From Cristatella mucedo (taxonomy: Eukaryota; Bryozoa; Phylactolaemata; Cristatellidae): DNA of 64,000 nucleotides. Of this stretch, positions 55,320-64,000 are shown piece after piece (the stretch's first letter is position 1; every line of letters begins with the position of its first letter). Made by a program: the position numbers and the translations under genes. Below the pieces are notes generated by a model, which ran no database searches, had not been told where the DNA came from, and was given only the letters and a program-made list of their open reading frames with translations. The stretch lies in assembly GCA_009760855.2 (NCBI GenBank), contig WPIO01000184.1, forward strand, positions 292,501 to 356,500, given 5' to 3'.

Positions 55320-55990
55320 GCTAGGAAAAAGGTTTTGTCGTCACTCAATTATCTATGTGCGGATGTCATCTCGCCGAAAGGGTGTGTAGAGAATTCGACA
55401 TACTCGAAGGGAGCAAAGCAAAGGTACAACTGAGTGTCGTCTGCATAAAAGTGAAAGCCTAGATTGTGCCTGGCAATCGCATCGGCAAGAGGGAGAGTGT
55501 GAACCTTGAAAAGAACGGGACCAAGCACAGAGCCTTGAGGTACCCCATACTTCAGAGGTTACTAAGATGATCTTTTTCAGTTCGCATCAATACTCTAGAG
55601 TCTCCCACTGAGAAAGGACCGGAACCATTGCAGTGCAGTGCCAGCGATGCCCAGGAGAACTTTGTGATCAATAGCATCGAAAGCTGCCGAAAGATCGAAC
55701 AGAACTAGCAAGAGATATTTTACCTAAGTCTGCATTCCTAAGAATGTCGTTTTACACCCGAAGGCATGCTGATTTTGAAGTGATTAGCTCCAAACCCAGA
55801 TTGTAGCTTACTCGCTAGGTTTGAGGTCGTACTATAAGAGTTCAGTTTGTCTGCCACAATTTGTTCCATTGTCTCTGATAGGAACGAGAAGAGGGAGACT
55901 CGATGACTCAAGTCCTATTGGTTTAGTTTTGCTTTCTTAATTATTGGCCTAACAACAGCCTTTTTGAAACGTGCTGAGACAAGTCCTGAG
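55320..55990 (-). mobile_element. LINE A RT catalytic core
   Basis: Reads, with breaks, [17 protein letters not shown] (motif A), [10 protein letters not shown] (motif B) and [12 protein letters not shown] (motif C). This arrangement is characteristic of L2-group non-LTR reverse transcriptases and fixes the identity of family A. Both ends are truncated and several stops are present. Confidence 0.85.
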
Positions 55991-56153
55991 GCCAAGGACA
56001 TATTTATTTGGTTCGATAGCTATTCCCTGGAAACATCTAATATTAATTTGTAGTGTTAAATTTTTCCGTTTTCTGAACAAGTTATTCATAATGTAATTTT
56101 TCAGGAGGAATATTCTGATGGTTTTTGGCACTGAGTTGATAGAGCTTGGGCCA

Positions 56154-56336
56154 GTAAATAAATAAATAAATCCTAGCTGATTAAACAGCCTCTTTTTGTA
56201 TAGCGACAGAAGAGCCTTTATGGCTATCACGACCGCTTGCAGTGGCGATAAAGAATCGCCCACCGCAGGAATCGAACCCACAACCTCGGGACCGAGGTCG
56301 TGAAAGCAACCGTCTTACCTAGTGTGCCATCACGGC
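56154..56336 (-). repeat. SINE-1 copy
   Basis: (AAAT)n tail at 56155-56170, B-box complement GGAATCGAACCC at about 56268-56279, and A-box complement ACCTAGTGTGCCA near 56318. Closest to the copy at 142-328. Confidence 0.85.
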
Positions 56337-56691
56337 ACAGGTAAGTAAACACAAGTCCAAGCTGATTACCCAGTATTGACGACCTCTGGCCTATCCATTG
56401 CATCTTTCATAAAAGCTTCGTACCTCTTCTTTTAGATAGAATCCTCATCTATAAATGCACAATTTTTCTCTCTGTCAAGTACATTTCTTAGATTTGGTAA
56501 AATCACTTAGATCTATCCGTTACCTTCTATACTAGACTTGCACTAATGGACATATGGTAATTCAGGTTTATTAAACCTAGGTTAGCAATTCCTGTCCTCA
56601 TATACGGTTATAATCCTGTCTTACTATCTCAATCATGTCCAGATAACATTGCATAGTAGGATATCTACTGGGAAAATTCCTAAGCCACATA

Positions 56692-56832
56692 TACAATTCC
56701 CTTGCATGGCGTCCCAAGAGAACTTAATCTCTATTCAGGCGCTTCACATATACTTTGGGGCTCAAGCCCACGACCTCAGCCAGACCTTGGTCGGGGCAAG
56801 AACCTTAACCACTAGACCAAACCAGCTAGGCA
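56692..56832 (-). repeat. SINE-2 copy, complete-looking
   Basis: LINE-like tail (complement of GAAGCGCCTGAATAGAGATTAAG), B-box complement in GGCTCAAGCCCACGACC, and A-box complement CACTAGACCAAACCAGC at the far end. Confidence 0.8.
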
Positions 56833-57249
56833 TTCTTTAATTGCTTCGCTTCAAAGATGTTTGCAACAACCTTACCATGATCAAATTTTCTGGGATGAGG
56901 GAGTCCTATCCACGAAGACTATGAATAAATACATTAAACTTGAAACTCTTTGGAGCTAAAATTGCAATAGTTTTACACCATTAACGTGCAGCCAAACAAT
57001 ACGTTTTAGAAATATGTAAATGTTCACTACACTTTATGAAAAAATTACCAAATTCGCGACCGCAAGTTCTACCAGACTTTGAATCACCAACCTGTTTTTC
57101 TTTTAAACCAGTAAGAGCCGGAACGTTGATATTCTCCTTACCGATTTCTTTCGGAAAATATTTGAACTCCATAGAATGTCCTATTATCTCCAATACAAAC
57201 CATCCAGTACCATTTTTTCCTCGATGCAGAGTGAAAGTACAGTGTGCAA
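56833..57249. other. Unassigned
   Basis: No gene or repeat recognised. Confidence 0.2.
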
Positions 57250-57633
57250 TATAACAATAATAATAATAAAGCACTTGATAAAGCACCCTCAGAAAACTCA
57301 ATCTCTTTCTAGGTGCTTTACATTTGCTGCACAGGAAAACGCAATTGAATGGTGAGTAACATCATGCTTAATAAACAATATGAATTGCATGGTTCGGGGT
57401 GACATGCACAGGGTCAGCATGCAATTGTGGTAAGTGGCAGCATGCACAGTGTCAGCACGCATAAGTACATCAAGGACGAATCACAGGGACCCACTAAATT
57501 CTGTCCTAAATAGGTGCGTTTTCAAGTTCTTTTTAAATGTGGTTAAGTCAGGGGATGTTGTGATGCGAGTCGGGAGTGAGTTCCAGGCTTTGGGAGCATA
57601 CGAACTAAATGCACTATCTCAAAAGTATATATA
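57250..57633 (-). mobile_element. LINE A 3' fragment
   Basis: (TAA)n, hairpin and 3' UTR to the KSFGD region, ending next to a short (AC)n and the ZNF5 relic. Confidence 0.8.
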
Positions 57634-57667
57634 CACACACACACATGACAACTATGACAAAAAGCTA

Positions 57668-58180
57668 ATTGTCAACGTTCGTGGGCCGATGCCTCCTCAT
57701 GGTGCTATAGATGCAGAATCGCTTGCCACACTCATCGTATGCATGCTGCCTCTCTACGGAATGCACATGCATATGCAGGCACAGGTAGCAAGCATTGTAA
57801 ATCGGGTCGCAGCCTGTGTGCGGGCTAATGTGCTGACAAATATAGGTTGCCGATGGCTTGAAACTGCATTTCCCAACCAAAGATTGCATGTGTGCAACCT
57901 TCTGCTCAAGTGCCGGTGCCGGATATTGTTCATGTTGCTTGTTTTTGTTCTGAAACCTATTGCTGCATGTGCCTTATGCCCGCGGCCTCCCGCCCGAGTG
58001 CAACAGCAAGTGTTGCTTCAGACAACTGCGCCACATGAGTCGCTCTCCACACATTTCGCACGTTGCGGCTTCTCTCCAGTGTGCAGCCTCTGGTGTTGGC
58101 GCATGTTGTTGAGTCTGCTGAACTTCTCTCCACACGCCTTGAAGGAATGCGGACTCTGGTCCGTATGCAGTTGCTAGTGC
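57668..58180 (-). pseudogene. C2H2 zinc-finger pseudogene (ZNF5)
   Basis: Finger remnants in shifting frames: CGEKFSRLNNMRQHQRLHTGEKPQ at the 5' side and DECGKRFCIYSTMRRH near the 3' side, with several stops between. It is flanked on both sides by LINE A. A long plus-strand ORF over it is antisense noise. Confidence 0.7.
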
Positions 58181-58231
58181 TCCTTTTGGTAATTTCTACA
58201 CACTTTATGTACACAAAGGAAGCTTGCCAAC

Positions 58232-58658
58232 ACAATAATAGCAATAATAATACGATTGATATAATGACCTCTGATAACCCAATCTCTTTCTAGGCACTTT
58301 AAATTTGCTACAAAGGAAGCCCGATCGAATAGTTAGTGGTAGCATGCTCAACAAACAACAAGAATAACATGGCTACGGACGAGCAAGTAATGAGTTACGA
58401 ATGTCAAGACGGGATGTCACAAATGCATGGGCCAACTTAGATGTAGTATCCTTATCTAAACAAGCCTGAATTTCCGTTTAAATGTTATGAAGCTGAAAGT
58501 AGGCAGACTTGTCAGTAGAGCTGACGTGGTCGTCTATCGAAAGGTCGCTTTGGAACATGACACCTTGATTTCGTGCAGATTCTACAGAATATATGCTGGC
58601 AAATCAATTTTGAGCGTTAGCCTTCCTAATGTAGGAATCACACTTGGTTTGCCCACAA
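58232..58658 (-). mobile_element. LINE A with internal deletion
   Basis: (TAA)n, hairpin and proximal 3' UTR, then a jump to the RT region (MTSRLDF to ESARN-like codons), so several hundred bases are missing inside. Confidence 0.75.
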
Positions 58659-58659
58659 C

Positions 58660-59800
58660 TTGTCGCAGAGTCACGTGTGACATTGGTGTAAGACTTTCTT
58701 CAGCTCTTTTCACCCAGCTCAGAGTTGATCTTGAAAAGAATAAGAAGATGCTCTCCATTATTCCAAAAAAGATAATGACAACGGAATCTTGACTTGCAGC
58801 ATACATTCCTGCCAGGTTCAAGCTGTGGTTATCTCAGTTTAAAAAATTGCCTTCTCATTCCCGAACAGCATCCTCTTTCGGACACCTGACAAAAGGCCAG
58901 AAATTACTTGCATAGTCGTTGCAATGCTACCAGCGGCTATCTCGCAACAAACATTTTTTCAGACTCGAGTTTGTCCAAGATGAGAACATTAATTGCGGCA
59001 GCCTATTGGAGCAGATTTGAAAAAAGCCCCGGAAAGATTCCTTTATGATGATGACTATTTCGTTAGCGAAATCAACATCGACATATTTTATGACATCAGG
59101 CATCTGCTCGTGAAGTGCCCAAATCAGGAAATGAGTCAGAACAGACTTCCTTAGTACTTGTTTCGCCGCATGTGAGAGTGTAGCTTGTCTCTAAATGTGA
59201 ATGCAAGTATATTAAGTATCACGTATTTTTTGTTTGAACATACAGATTAGGTAATGACTTTAGCCTCTTTTCGGCGTGGTATAGGTGTGATTTCAGAAGA
59301 CATCGCACTGAGATGGAAGATTAAATAGTACTAAGAAGTTTCCAATGCTTTTCTTGCCAGCCAAGCCAAAACTCTCTTGGTTGCCACGCAATGCCAGGTT
59401 TTGACTAACCCAGAACCTGATGTAGCTGAGAAAATTCTTTAGCACTTCTTGACATAATTTTTTTCTGATAATATTTGTGCCTCAGCAGCAGTGTTTAGTC
59501 CACTTCCTTTGAGAAGTCTCCTCTCTATTTCTTTCCATGTGGCGAAATCCTGCCGGCGAGAAGGGCTGTGTGCTTGGATAATCATTTTTTCAGGTTTCAT
59601 CACTGGCTAAACCCATTTTACAATTCAAGCTATGATAAAAAATTTGGGAGACGTAGAGAAAGGTTGGCCCTGGACGCAACGGAGCGCGCCGGTGTAGTCT
59701 CAAGGTGCGCTGGCTCGCCCTTGAAACGGCGTAGCAGGCTGAGCTAGCCGTTGAGCAGCGTGGTCGAACTGTGGCAGGCAGAATTTGGCGAGCAGATGGT
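58660..59800. other. Unassigned, possible decayed coding DNA
   Basis: A minus-strand frame at about 58960-59195 stays open for about 78 codons (HAAKQVLRKSVLTHF, DVIKYVDVDFANEIV) but matches no family I know. The 58582-58821 minus ORF is also unrecognised. These could be pieces of another dead transposase. Confidence 0.25.
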
Positions 59801-59807
59801 AGGGGCA

Positions 59808-59842
59808 TGACTTCGTGCAGTTACAGACGGAGATACATTTGG
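59808..59842 (+). mobile_element. LINE B 3' end scrap
   Basis: GCAGTTACAGACGGAGATACAT, the LINE B terminus. Confidence 0.5.
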
Positions 59843-59902
59843 AACGTGGACAGAGGGTTAAACGGCCGGGTGCGCGTTTCGCTGAGAGCGCCAGCTGAAT
59901 AC

Positions 59903-59977
59903 ATGGCGGTTGAAGCCCCTCCTCGTTTCCACATCGTCGAGTGTCAAGTGCGTCAAGCTGCAGCTCGGTCAAAGTCT
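59903..59977 (+). CDS. Candidate first coding exon, unknown gene
   Basis: 25 codons from ATG (MAVEAPPRFHIVECQVRQAA...) ending exactly in phase 0 at CT|GTAAGT, a near-ideal splice donor, in GC-rich DNA. The ATG has G at +4 but no purine at -3. No acceptor or second exon could be assigned, so this is only a candidate. Confidence 0.25.
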
Positions 59978-60179
59978 GTAAGTATGCTTAATGAGCTCAG
60001 GCAGCAATAGTCGAGTTCATAAAACAAGGAATTTTAGGAAATCAAGATTGGTATTCTCACATAAAAATTTTTATACAAAATATGCCCAGTCCAATTTGCT
60101 TTCGGTGCTCCCTTGGCCTTGGCGCTTGGCGCTCGGGGACATCTGTCATCTCCTCTGCCCCCCTTGCTACGCCAAGGTA

Positions 60180-60735
60180 GCTGGGTATCGACTCAAGGTA
60201 CAACTAATCACATTTGGGTCCTTTCATTCTTTGGATGCAGCCTACCTATAAGATTATTTCCCCAGCCATGTTGAGCATCGTATTTATTCCCCTTCAAGGA
60301 TGACCATCGAATCACCCACTTTTCTGTATCTAGTCGTAGCTACACCTCGTACATACCTCAATGCCTTGGAAACTTTGCCTTTAGTTCGAATGCTCACATA
60401 GCCTTGACCTTACCTCATACTGGCTTCGCGACATTCCCTGACTTGACATTAAAATAGATACTATAAACGCATCTATTTATCACAGCATTTAGTGGGTCCA
60501 TGTGATTCTTTCTTTGCGTGCTATGCGTGCTTACACTGTGCAAGCTGCCACTAACCACGTTTGCATGCTGAGCCTGTGCATATAATCTCTAACCACGTTA
60601 TGCTTAATGTGAGCACGCTGCAGCTAACCATTCGATTGTGCTTCGTTTGCACCTATGTACAGTGCCAAAAAGAGAAAAGTTCTCAAGTGGTGCAATACAA
60701 GTCTATTATCACTATTATTATTACTATTTTACTGT
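60180..60735 (+). mobile_element. Old LINE A copy
   Basis: RT C-terminus with many mismatches, 3' UTR words (AAGCTGCCACTAACCACG) and a degraded hairpin before (TTA)n. Confidence 0.7.
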
Positions 60736-61067
60736 GTAGCATTACCGAGCGAACGCAAGTCTGTGTAAACGGTGCATTTACTGGTTGGTATATGTTCTCA
60801 ACCGAAGTATTACTCTCGCGATGCCTACTAAGTGGCCCCCTGGTAGGCGGCACGTGGCCCGGGTGACAGTCTTAGCGCCGGCTAATCATACAGCAACCGA
60901 GTAATTGCCGATAGCCAAGGTTACATTTCATACCAAACCACGGTTCGTAAACTACTACTTCAAAGAGCTCAAAATAGAAATAAATTTTAGGACCAAGCGG
61001 GAGATACAACGTTGGATATAGTGACATTCTTACTGACCCACTGAAGAAAGCGAGCCGGTAGGTATAA

Positions 61068-61113
61068 GCGCCTAGAAAGAAATTGAGTTCTTTGAGGACG
61101 CTTTATCAAGTGA

Positions 61114-61146
<33 letters not shown>

Positions 61147-61148
61147 GA
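61068..61148 (+). mobile_element. LINE A tail
   Basis: Clean hairpin end followed by ten or so TTA units. Confidence 0.75.
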
Positions 61149-61743
61149 CTAACGTCAATATCACACCATGTTTTATACACGAAACTGGAGGATGCTGCAT
61201 GCTTAGCCGTTTGCCGCTCTCGGGGCGTCGGAAGATTATGGCCCGGTTGTAGAACGTTTTACGATACAGACACCTGCTAAACACAGTTAAGTAAAATAGA
61301 CAGATCCAATTTCTTCCTTTCAAGTTGCAAATCTTTTTCTTAAGCGACATTTGGATTCACTGGTCACCTCACTCGCGTGCACCCGGCTACCTGTCAAACC
61401 ACCTTGGTTCTTCAACGTTCGCACTCACTACAACATCGGTGGTATATTCTCATCTCCCAATAGGTCGAAATCAGTCAATCTCTTTCGTTTATCGAGCTCT
61501 TTTCATTTAGTTTGAAGTGCAAAGTAACATTTACTAACGACACCCCGACACATACATTTAAGAAAGCATAAACTGAAAAGCGGGCCCCATAACAATTCCT
61601 GGAGTAATACACGAATCAATTTACCTATATTACTAGCCAGTCGATACAAATTATCCCAATGTCAATTAATTCCCCGCAAAACTATTGATTAGACTTCAAT
61701 TATTGGACTTTAACTACCTGTCAAGCCTCCTTGATCCTACTAA
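61149..61743. other. Unassigned
   Basis: No gene or repeat recognised. Confidence 0.2.
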
Positions 61744-61904
61744 ATGTATGTATGTATGCATTATGTATGTATGTATGTATGTATGTATGTATGTATGTAT
61801 GTATGTATGTATGTATGTATGTATGTATGTATGTATGTATGTATGTATGTATGTATGTATGTATGTGCGTATGTACGTTTGTATGTATGTATGTATATAT
61901 GTAT
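61744..61904. repeat. (ATGT)n microsatellite
   Basis: About 160 bp of nearly pure tetranucleotide, running directly into the 3' end of a LINE B copy (TATATGTATCTCCG), at the place of its tail repeat. Confidence 0.95.
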
Positions 61905-62150
61905 CTCCGTTTTGTAACTCCGCAAGACTATGCGGATGTTACGAAGGAGATTAAAGTGCAGTGCGTTTACAGCCTAAGCGGCTTTCGGTACACATTCAGT
62001 AGCCACAGACTTCATCTCACGCAACTGAAGAGTAATTGAGAAGCATGGCAAAGTCAGGAGAGAAGTTGTGGTCGAGCAGCTTGGAAGTAGTAGCTCAGGA
62101 TGGCTGGAAAGGATATACTCGGCAGTAGGAGAGTAGATCTCGTTCCGTGT
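61893..62150 (-). mobile_element. LINE B 3' fragment
   Basis: 3' end at the microsatellite, then 3' UTR and the end of the coding region with substitutions. Confidence 0.7.
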
Positions 62151-62349
62151 CCTCTAGCCTCTAGCTCCTAGGTATATCTTCGTCTCTCCATCTATCAAAA
62201 TCAACGGATCCCTTTTGTTTATCGAGCTTTTATCTCATGCACACCGAGAGTCGTCGGGAACTCACCGACTTTCTCGTTCAATAGCTCAGATGACCCGACA
62301 TTTCATAAATACCACCTAAGGGAGTTTGAATTCCGAGTCAGTCTTTCAT

Positions 62350-62515
62350 TCTCGAAGGAGCAGCCAGGCGGCAGCAGCAGCAGCACCAGCCAGAGGGCAG
62401 CTGCCCGGCGTCAGCCTCGTGCGCCGGCAGCATGGGCCGCGGGCTGCCAAAGTAGGAGGCAGCAGCAGCAGCACCGGAGGCGGGAGTTCTTCCAAAGGAG
62501 GCTCGAATCTGCAGC
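62350..62515 (+). repeat. GC-rich (CAG/GCAGC)n patch
   Basis: Two GCAGCAGCAGCAGCA runs separated by GC-rich sequence. ORFs in several frames are composition artefacts. Confidence 0.6.
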
Positions 62516-62519
62516 CGGT

Positions 62520-62665
62520 ATGACGTAGCCAAGCCATGGCAGGCCTTGCAGGTCAGCCAAGAACTTAGCTCTGAGTCGAGACATATTTAAAGGTGGTAGA
62601 TAAATTTTTTGCGACCCACCGGGAAAGACGGTAATAATCTTAGATAGGGATCGGACGTGATGGGT
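62520..62665 (-). mobile_element. LINE B fragment with deletions
   Basis: Matches the longest LINE B copy in two blocks: GCCAAGCC...GGCAGGCCTTG, and TTAGATAGGGATCGGACGTGATGG. It ends just before the duplicated gene block. Confidence 0.65.
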
Positions 62666-62931
62666 AACTATTCTACTCAAAGAATTTCGCTAGCCCTGTG
62701 TTTGTGGCCCAATATTGTCCGGACGTGGAAGCCGGGCACAACATTTGAAACAATGCTCTGTAAAGCCATTGCGTCTCGGCTGCAACTTCGAATTCAATTT
62801 CGGCAAGTCAGCGTTAAGCGCCGCCGATACGCTTCGACGGTTAGCTCTGCATTGTGACGCTTGCATGTCCGTCTTACATTTAAGGGACGGCGCGTTTAAT
62901 TTCTTTTCATTTGGATCGCAGATCGTTGAAG

Positions 62932-63310
62932 ATGACGCGTGTCGCAGTCTGGGCAGCCGTTGCCGCAATGGCCTCCGCCGCCGCCGTCGGTGTGGCATTT
63001 TATTGTTACCGCAAACGCCTAAGTGAGCATTGCGCCGCGCGAATCGATCTCTGCCGCCCGCCCGGCTTCGACACTGTTAGTTTCCGGCGGCGACTCAGAA
63101 AACCGCGCGAGTAAGGACGCTGCGTAGCGAACGCTCGAATTGCGTCTCCCTGCAGATACGAAGAAGTCGAATGGCGGCGAAGCGGCTGAAGACACCACAA
63201 GCCTCAGTCAGCTCCGACCGATTTCGCCGCGCGGCGGCATTCTTTTAGACGAACGGCCGCAATTCGGACTCGTTGCGTCGCACCGAGTCATCAACTCGGC
63301 TTCGCCGTAA
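62932..63310 (+). CDS. Two-exon putative small membrane protein, copy 2
   Basis: Model: join(62932..63022,63156..63310), 81 residues, with a 133-bp phase-1 intron (AA|GTGAGC ... CTCCCTGCAG). The N-terminal hydrophobic segment and YCYRKRL are as in copy 1, and the tail has TKKSNGGEAAEDTTSL and ILLDERPQFGL. Differences from copy 1 are few: two in the hydrophobic segment, one Lys/Thr, and a cluster in the last ten residues. Read without splicing, the frame ends at a TAA inside the intron, which supports the spliced model. An acceptor-like TCGCAG precedes the ATG by about 10 nt, as in copy 1. Function unknown. Confidence 0.55.
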
Positions 63311-63609
63311 GCCGCTCGGCGACGCTCCGCCGGCGGCGCCACCATCGCAGCTGTACGCCCCAGCTGCGGCGGTGGTGCAGGCGGCAGCTAGCCGAGCCGG
63401 TGCACAACATCGCACGCTGGCCTGGTCGAGAGACTACGCCCACTCTTCGACCAGGTCCACCTACCGGCAATCGATTGGGAGCTGCACAGACATTCATTCG
63501 CCGCTTGTATTTGCATCCAGGGCACGCAGCTGACCGGGTATCTTAATTTCACTGCTTCCTTATGCGTACGCTTTGTCCTCTTGTTATTGAATACGCAACA
63601 CTTTTTCCG

Positions 63610-63615
63610 AATAAA
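63610..63615 (+). promoter_or_regulatory. Polyadenylation signal AATAAA
   Basis: 300 bp after the stop codon of copy 2. The same signal is present at 28623-28628 (complement) for copy 1. Confidence 0.55.
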
Positions 63616-63661
63616 ATTTTACAAAAATGCTTAGCTATCCTAATGTACTGAAACGCACGTA

Positions 63662-64000
63662 TTTCACACCGAATTCGCCTCATTCGTGTGAATAGTCCTC
63701 CGTTTGATAACGTGTGCTGATGCTGTGCATATCCCCAACGCAGTGGCTCGCTTTGTTTTTGGTAATTATATTACCTTTAATCTGAAAAAAAAAGAAATTT
63801 GGCTCTGATGGTGCTATGCTACGTTTTTATTTGTATTATTGATAGAATGCATCAATTTCTGCTTAGGTAGCCTCGAGCTGGCTTCTGTCAGTGTGAAGAT
63901 GTGAAGATGCGGCAAAGTAGTTGAAGAATCCGATAGTAGGCGCCGGATAATTCTACCGATGCTTCTACAGCTGGTACCTGAACTGTGCAGGTGAAGCATC
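63662..64000. other. Unassigned
   Basis: No gene or repeat recognised up to the window end. Confidence 0.2.

Larger units (their letters stand above)
62688..63661 (+). repeat. Inverted segmental duplication, copy 2
   Basis: Counterpart of 28573-29555 in opposite orientation. Similarity covers 5' flank, exons, intron and 3' UTR. AATAAA lies at 63610-63615. Confidence 0.85.

Noticed and set aside
57434-58177. 247-codon plus-strand ORF
   Set aside because: Its start lies in antisense LINE A 3' UTR and the rest is antisense to the ZNF5 relic. No domain in this frame.
61685-62039. ORFs of repeated Met-Tyr-Val-Cys
   Set aside because: Artefact of the ATGT tetranucleotide repeat.

Overview
This window is nuclear DNA from an animal. 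The evidence is multi-finger C2H2 zinc-finger genes, a gene with GT-AG introns, tRNA-derived SINEs, LINE reverse-transcriptase relics with (TTA)n or (ATTAC)n tails, hAT DNA transposons and long simple repeats. No bacterial, viral or organellar gene order is present. I cannot name the species. The repeat mix would suit an invertebrate such as an arthropod or mollusc, but that is only a guess. Most of the window is repeats, and few genes look intact.

Genes. Two intact C2H2 zinc-finger genes stand out: ZNF1 (1357-2508, +) and ZNF3 (46689-47870, -). Each has 11 fingers after a shared ~70-residue N-terminus. Three decayed relatives lie at 23340-24463 (-), 34130-34690 (-) and 57668-58180 (-). A small two-exon gene for a putative single-pass membrane protein of 81 residues occurs twice, in opposite orientation: 28930-29308 (-) and 62932-63310 (+). 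Both copies have matching splice sites and a 133-bp intron. A few short GC-rich ORFs (7957-8076, 21535-21705, 59903-59977) may be first exons, with weak support.

Mobile elements. LINE family A (L2/CR1-like, (TTA)n tail, hairpin 3' end) contributes over 30 fragments. LINE family B (also L2-like, (ATTAC)n tail) contributes about ten. SINE-1 is tRNA-derived. SINE-2 is tRNA-derived with a 3' tail copied from LINE A. A 276-bp LTR-like repeat occurs twice. A decayed BED-finger hAT transposase lies at 15.2-17.1 kb. A 196-bp hAT MITE of the Charlie/SPIN/URR1 type with a perfect 8-bp target duplication lies at 4830-5025. Several insertions are nested with visible target duplications, which gives a relative chronology.

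Satellite-like arrays. The least familiar feature is a degenerate tandem repeat with a period of about 170 bp. It lies at 35.88-37.02 kb (- orientation), 39.19-42.85 kb (+) and 53.66-55.26 kb (mixed), with a fragment at 34.69-34.91 kb. Each monomer centres on three ATTGC words spaced exactly 10 bp apart. I do not recognise the family.

Segmental duplications. The ZNF2 pseudogene block (23.3-27.6 kb) and the ZNF3 block (46.7-50.3 kb) are paralogous over several kilobases. The ZNF1 upstream region shares part of the same flank.
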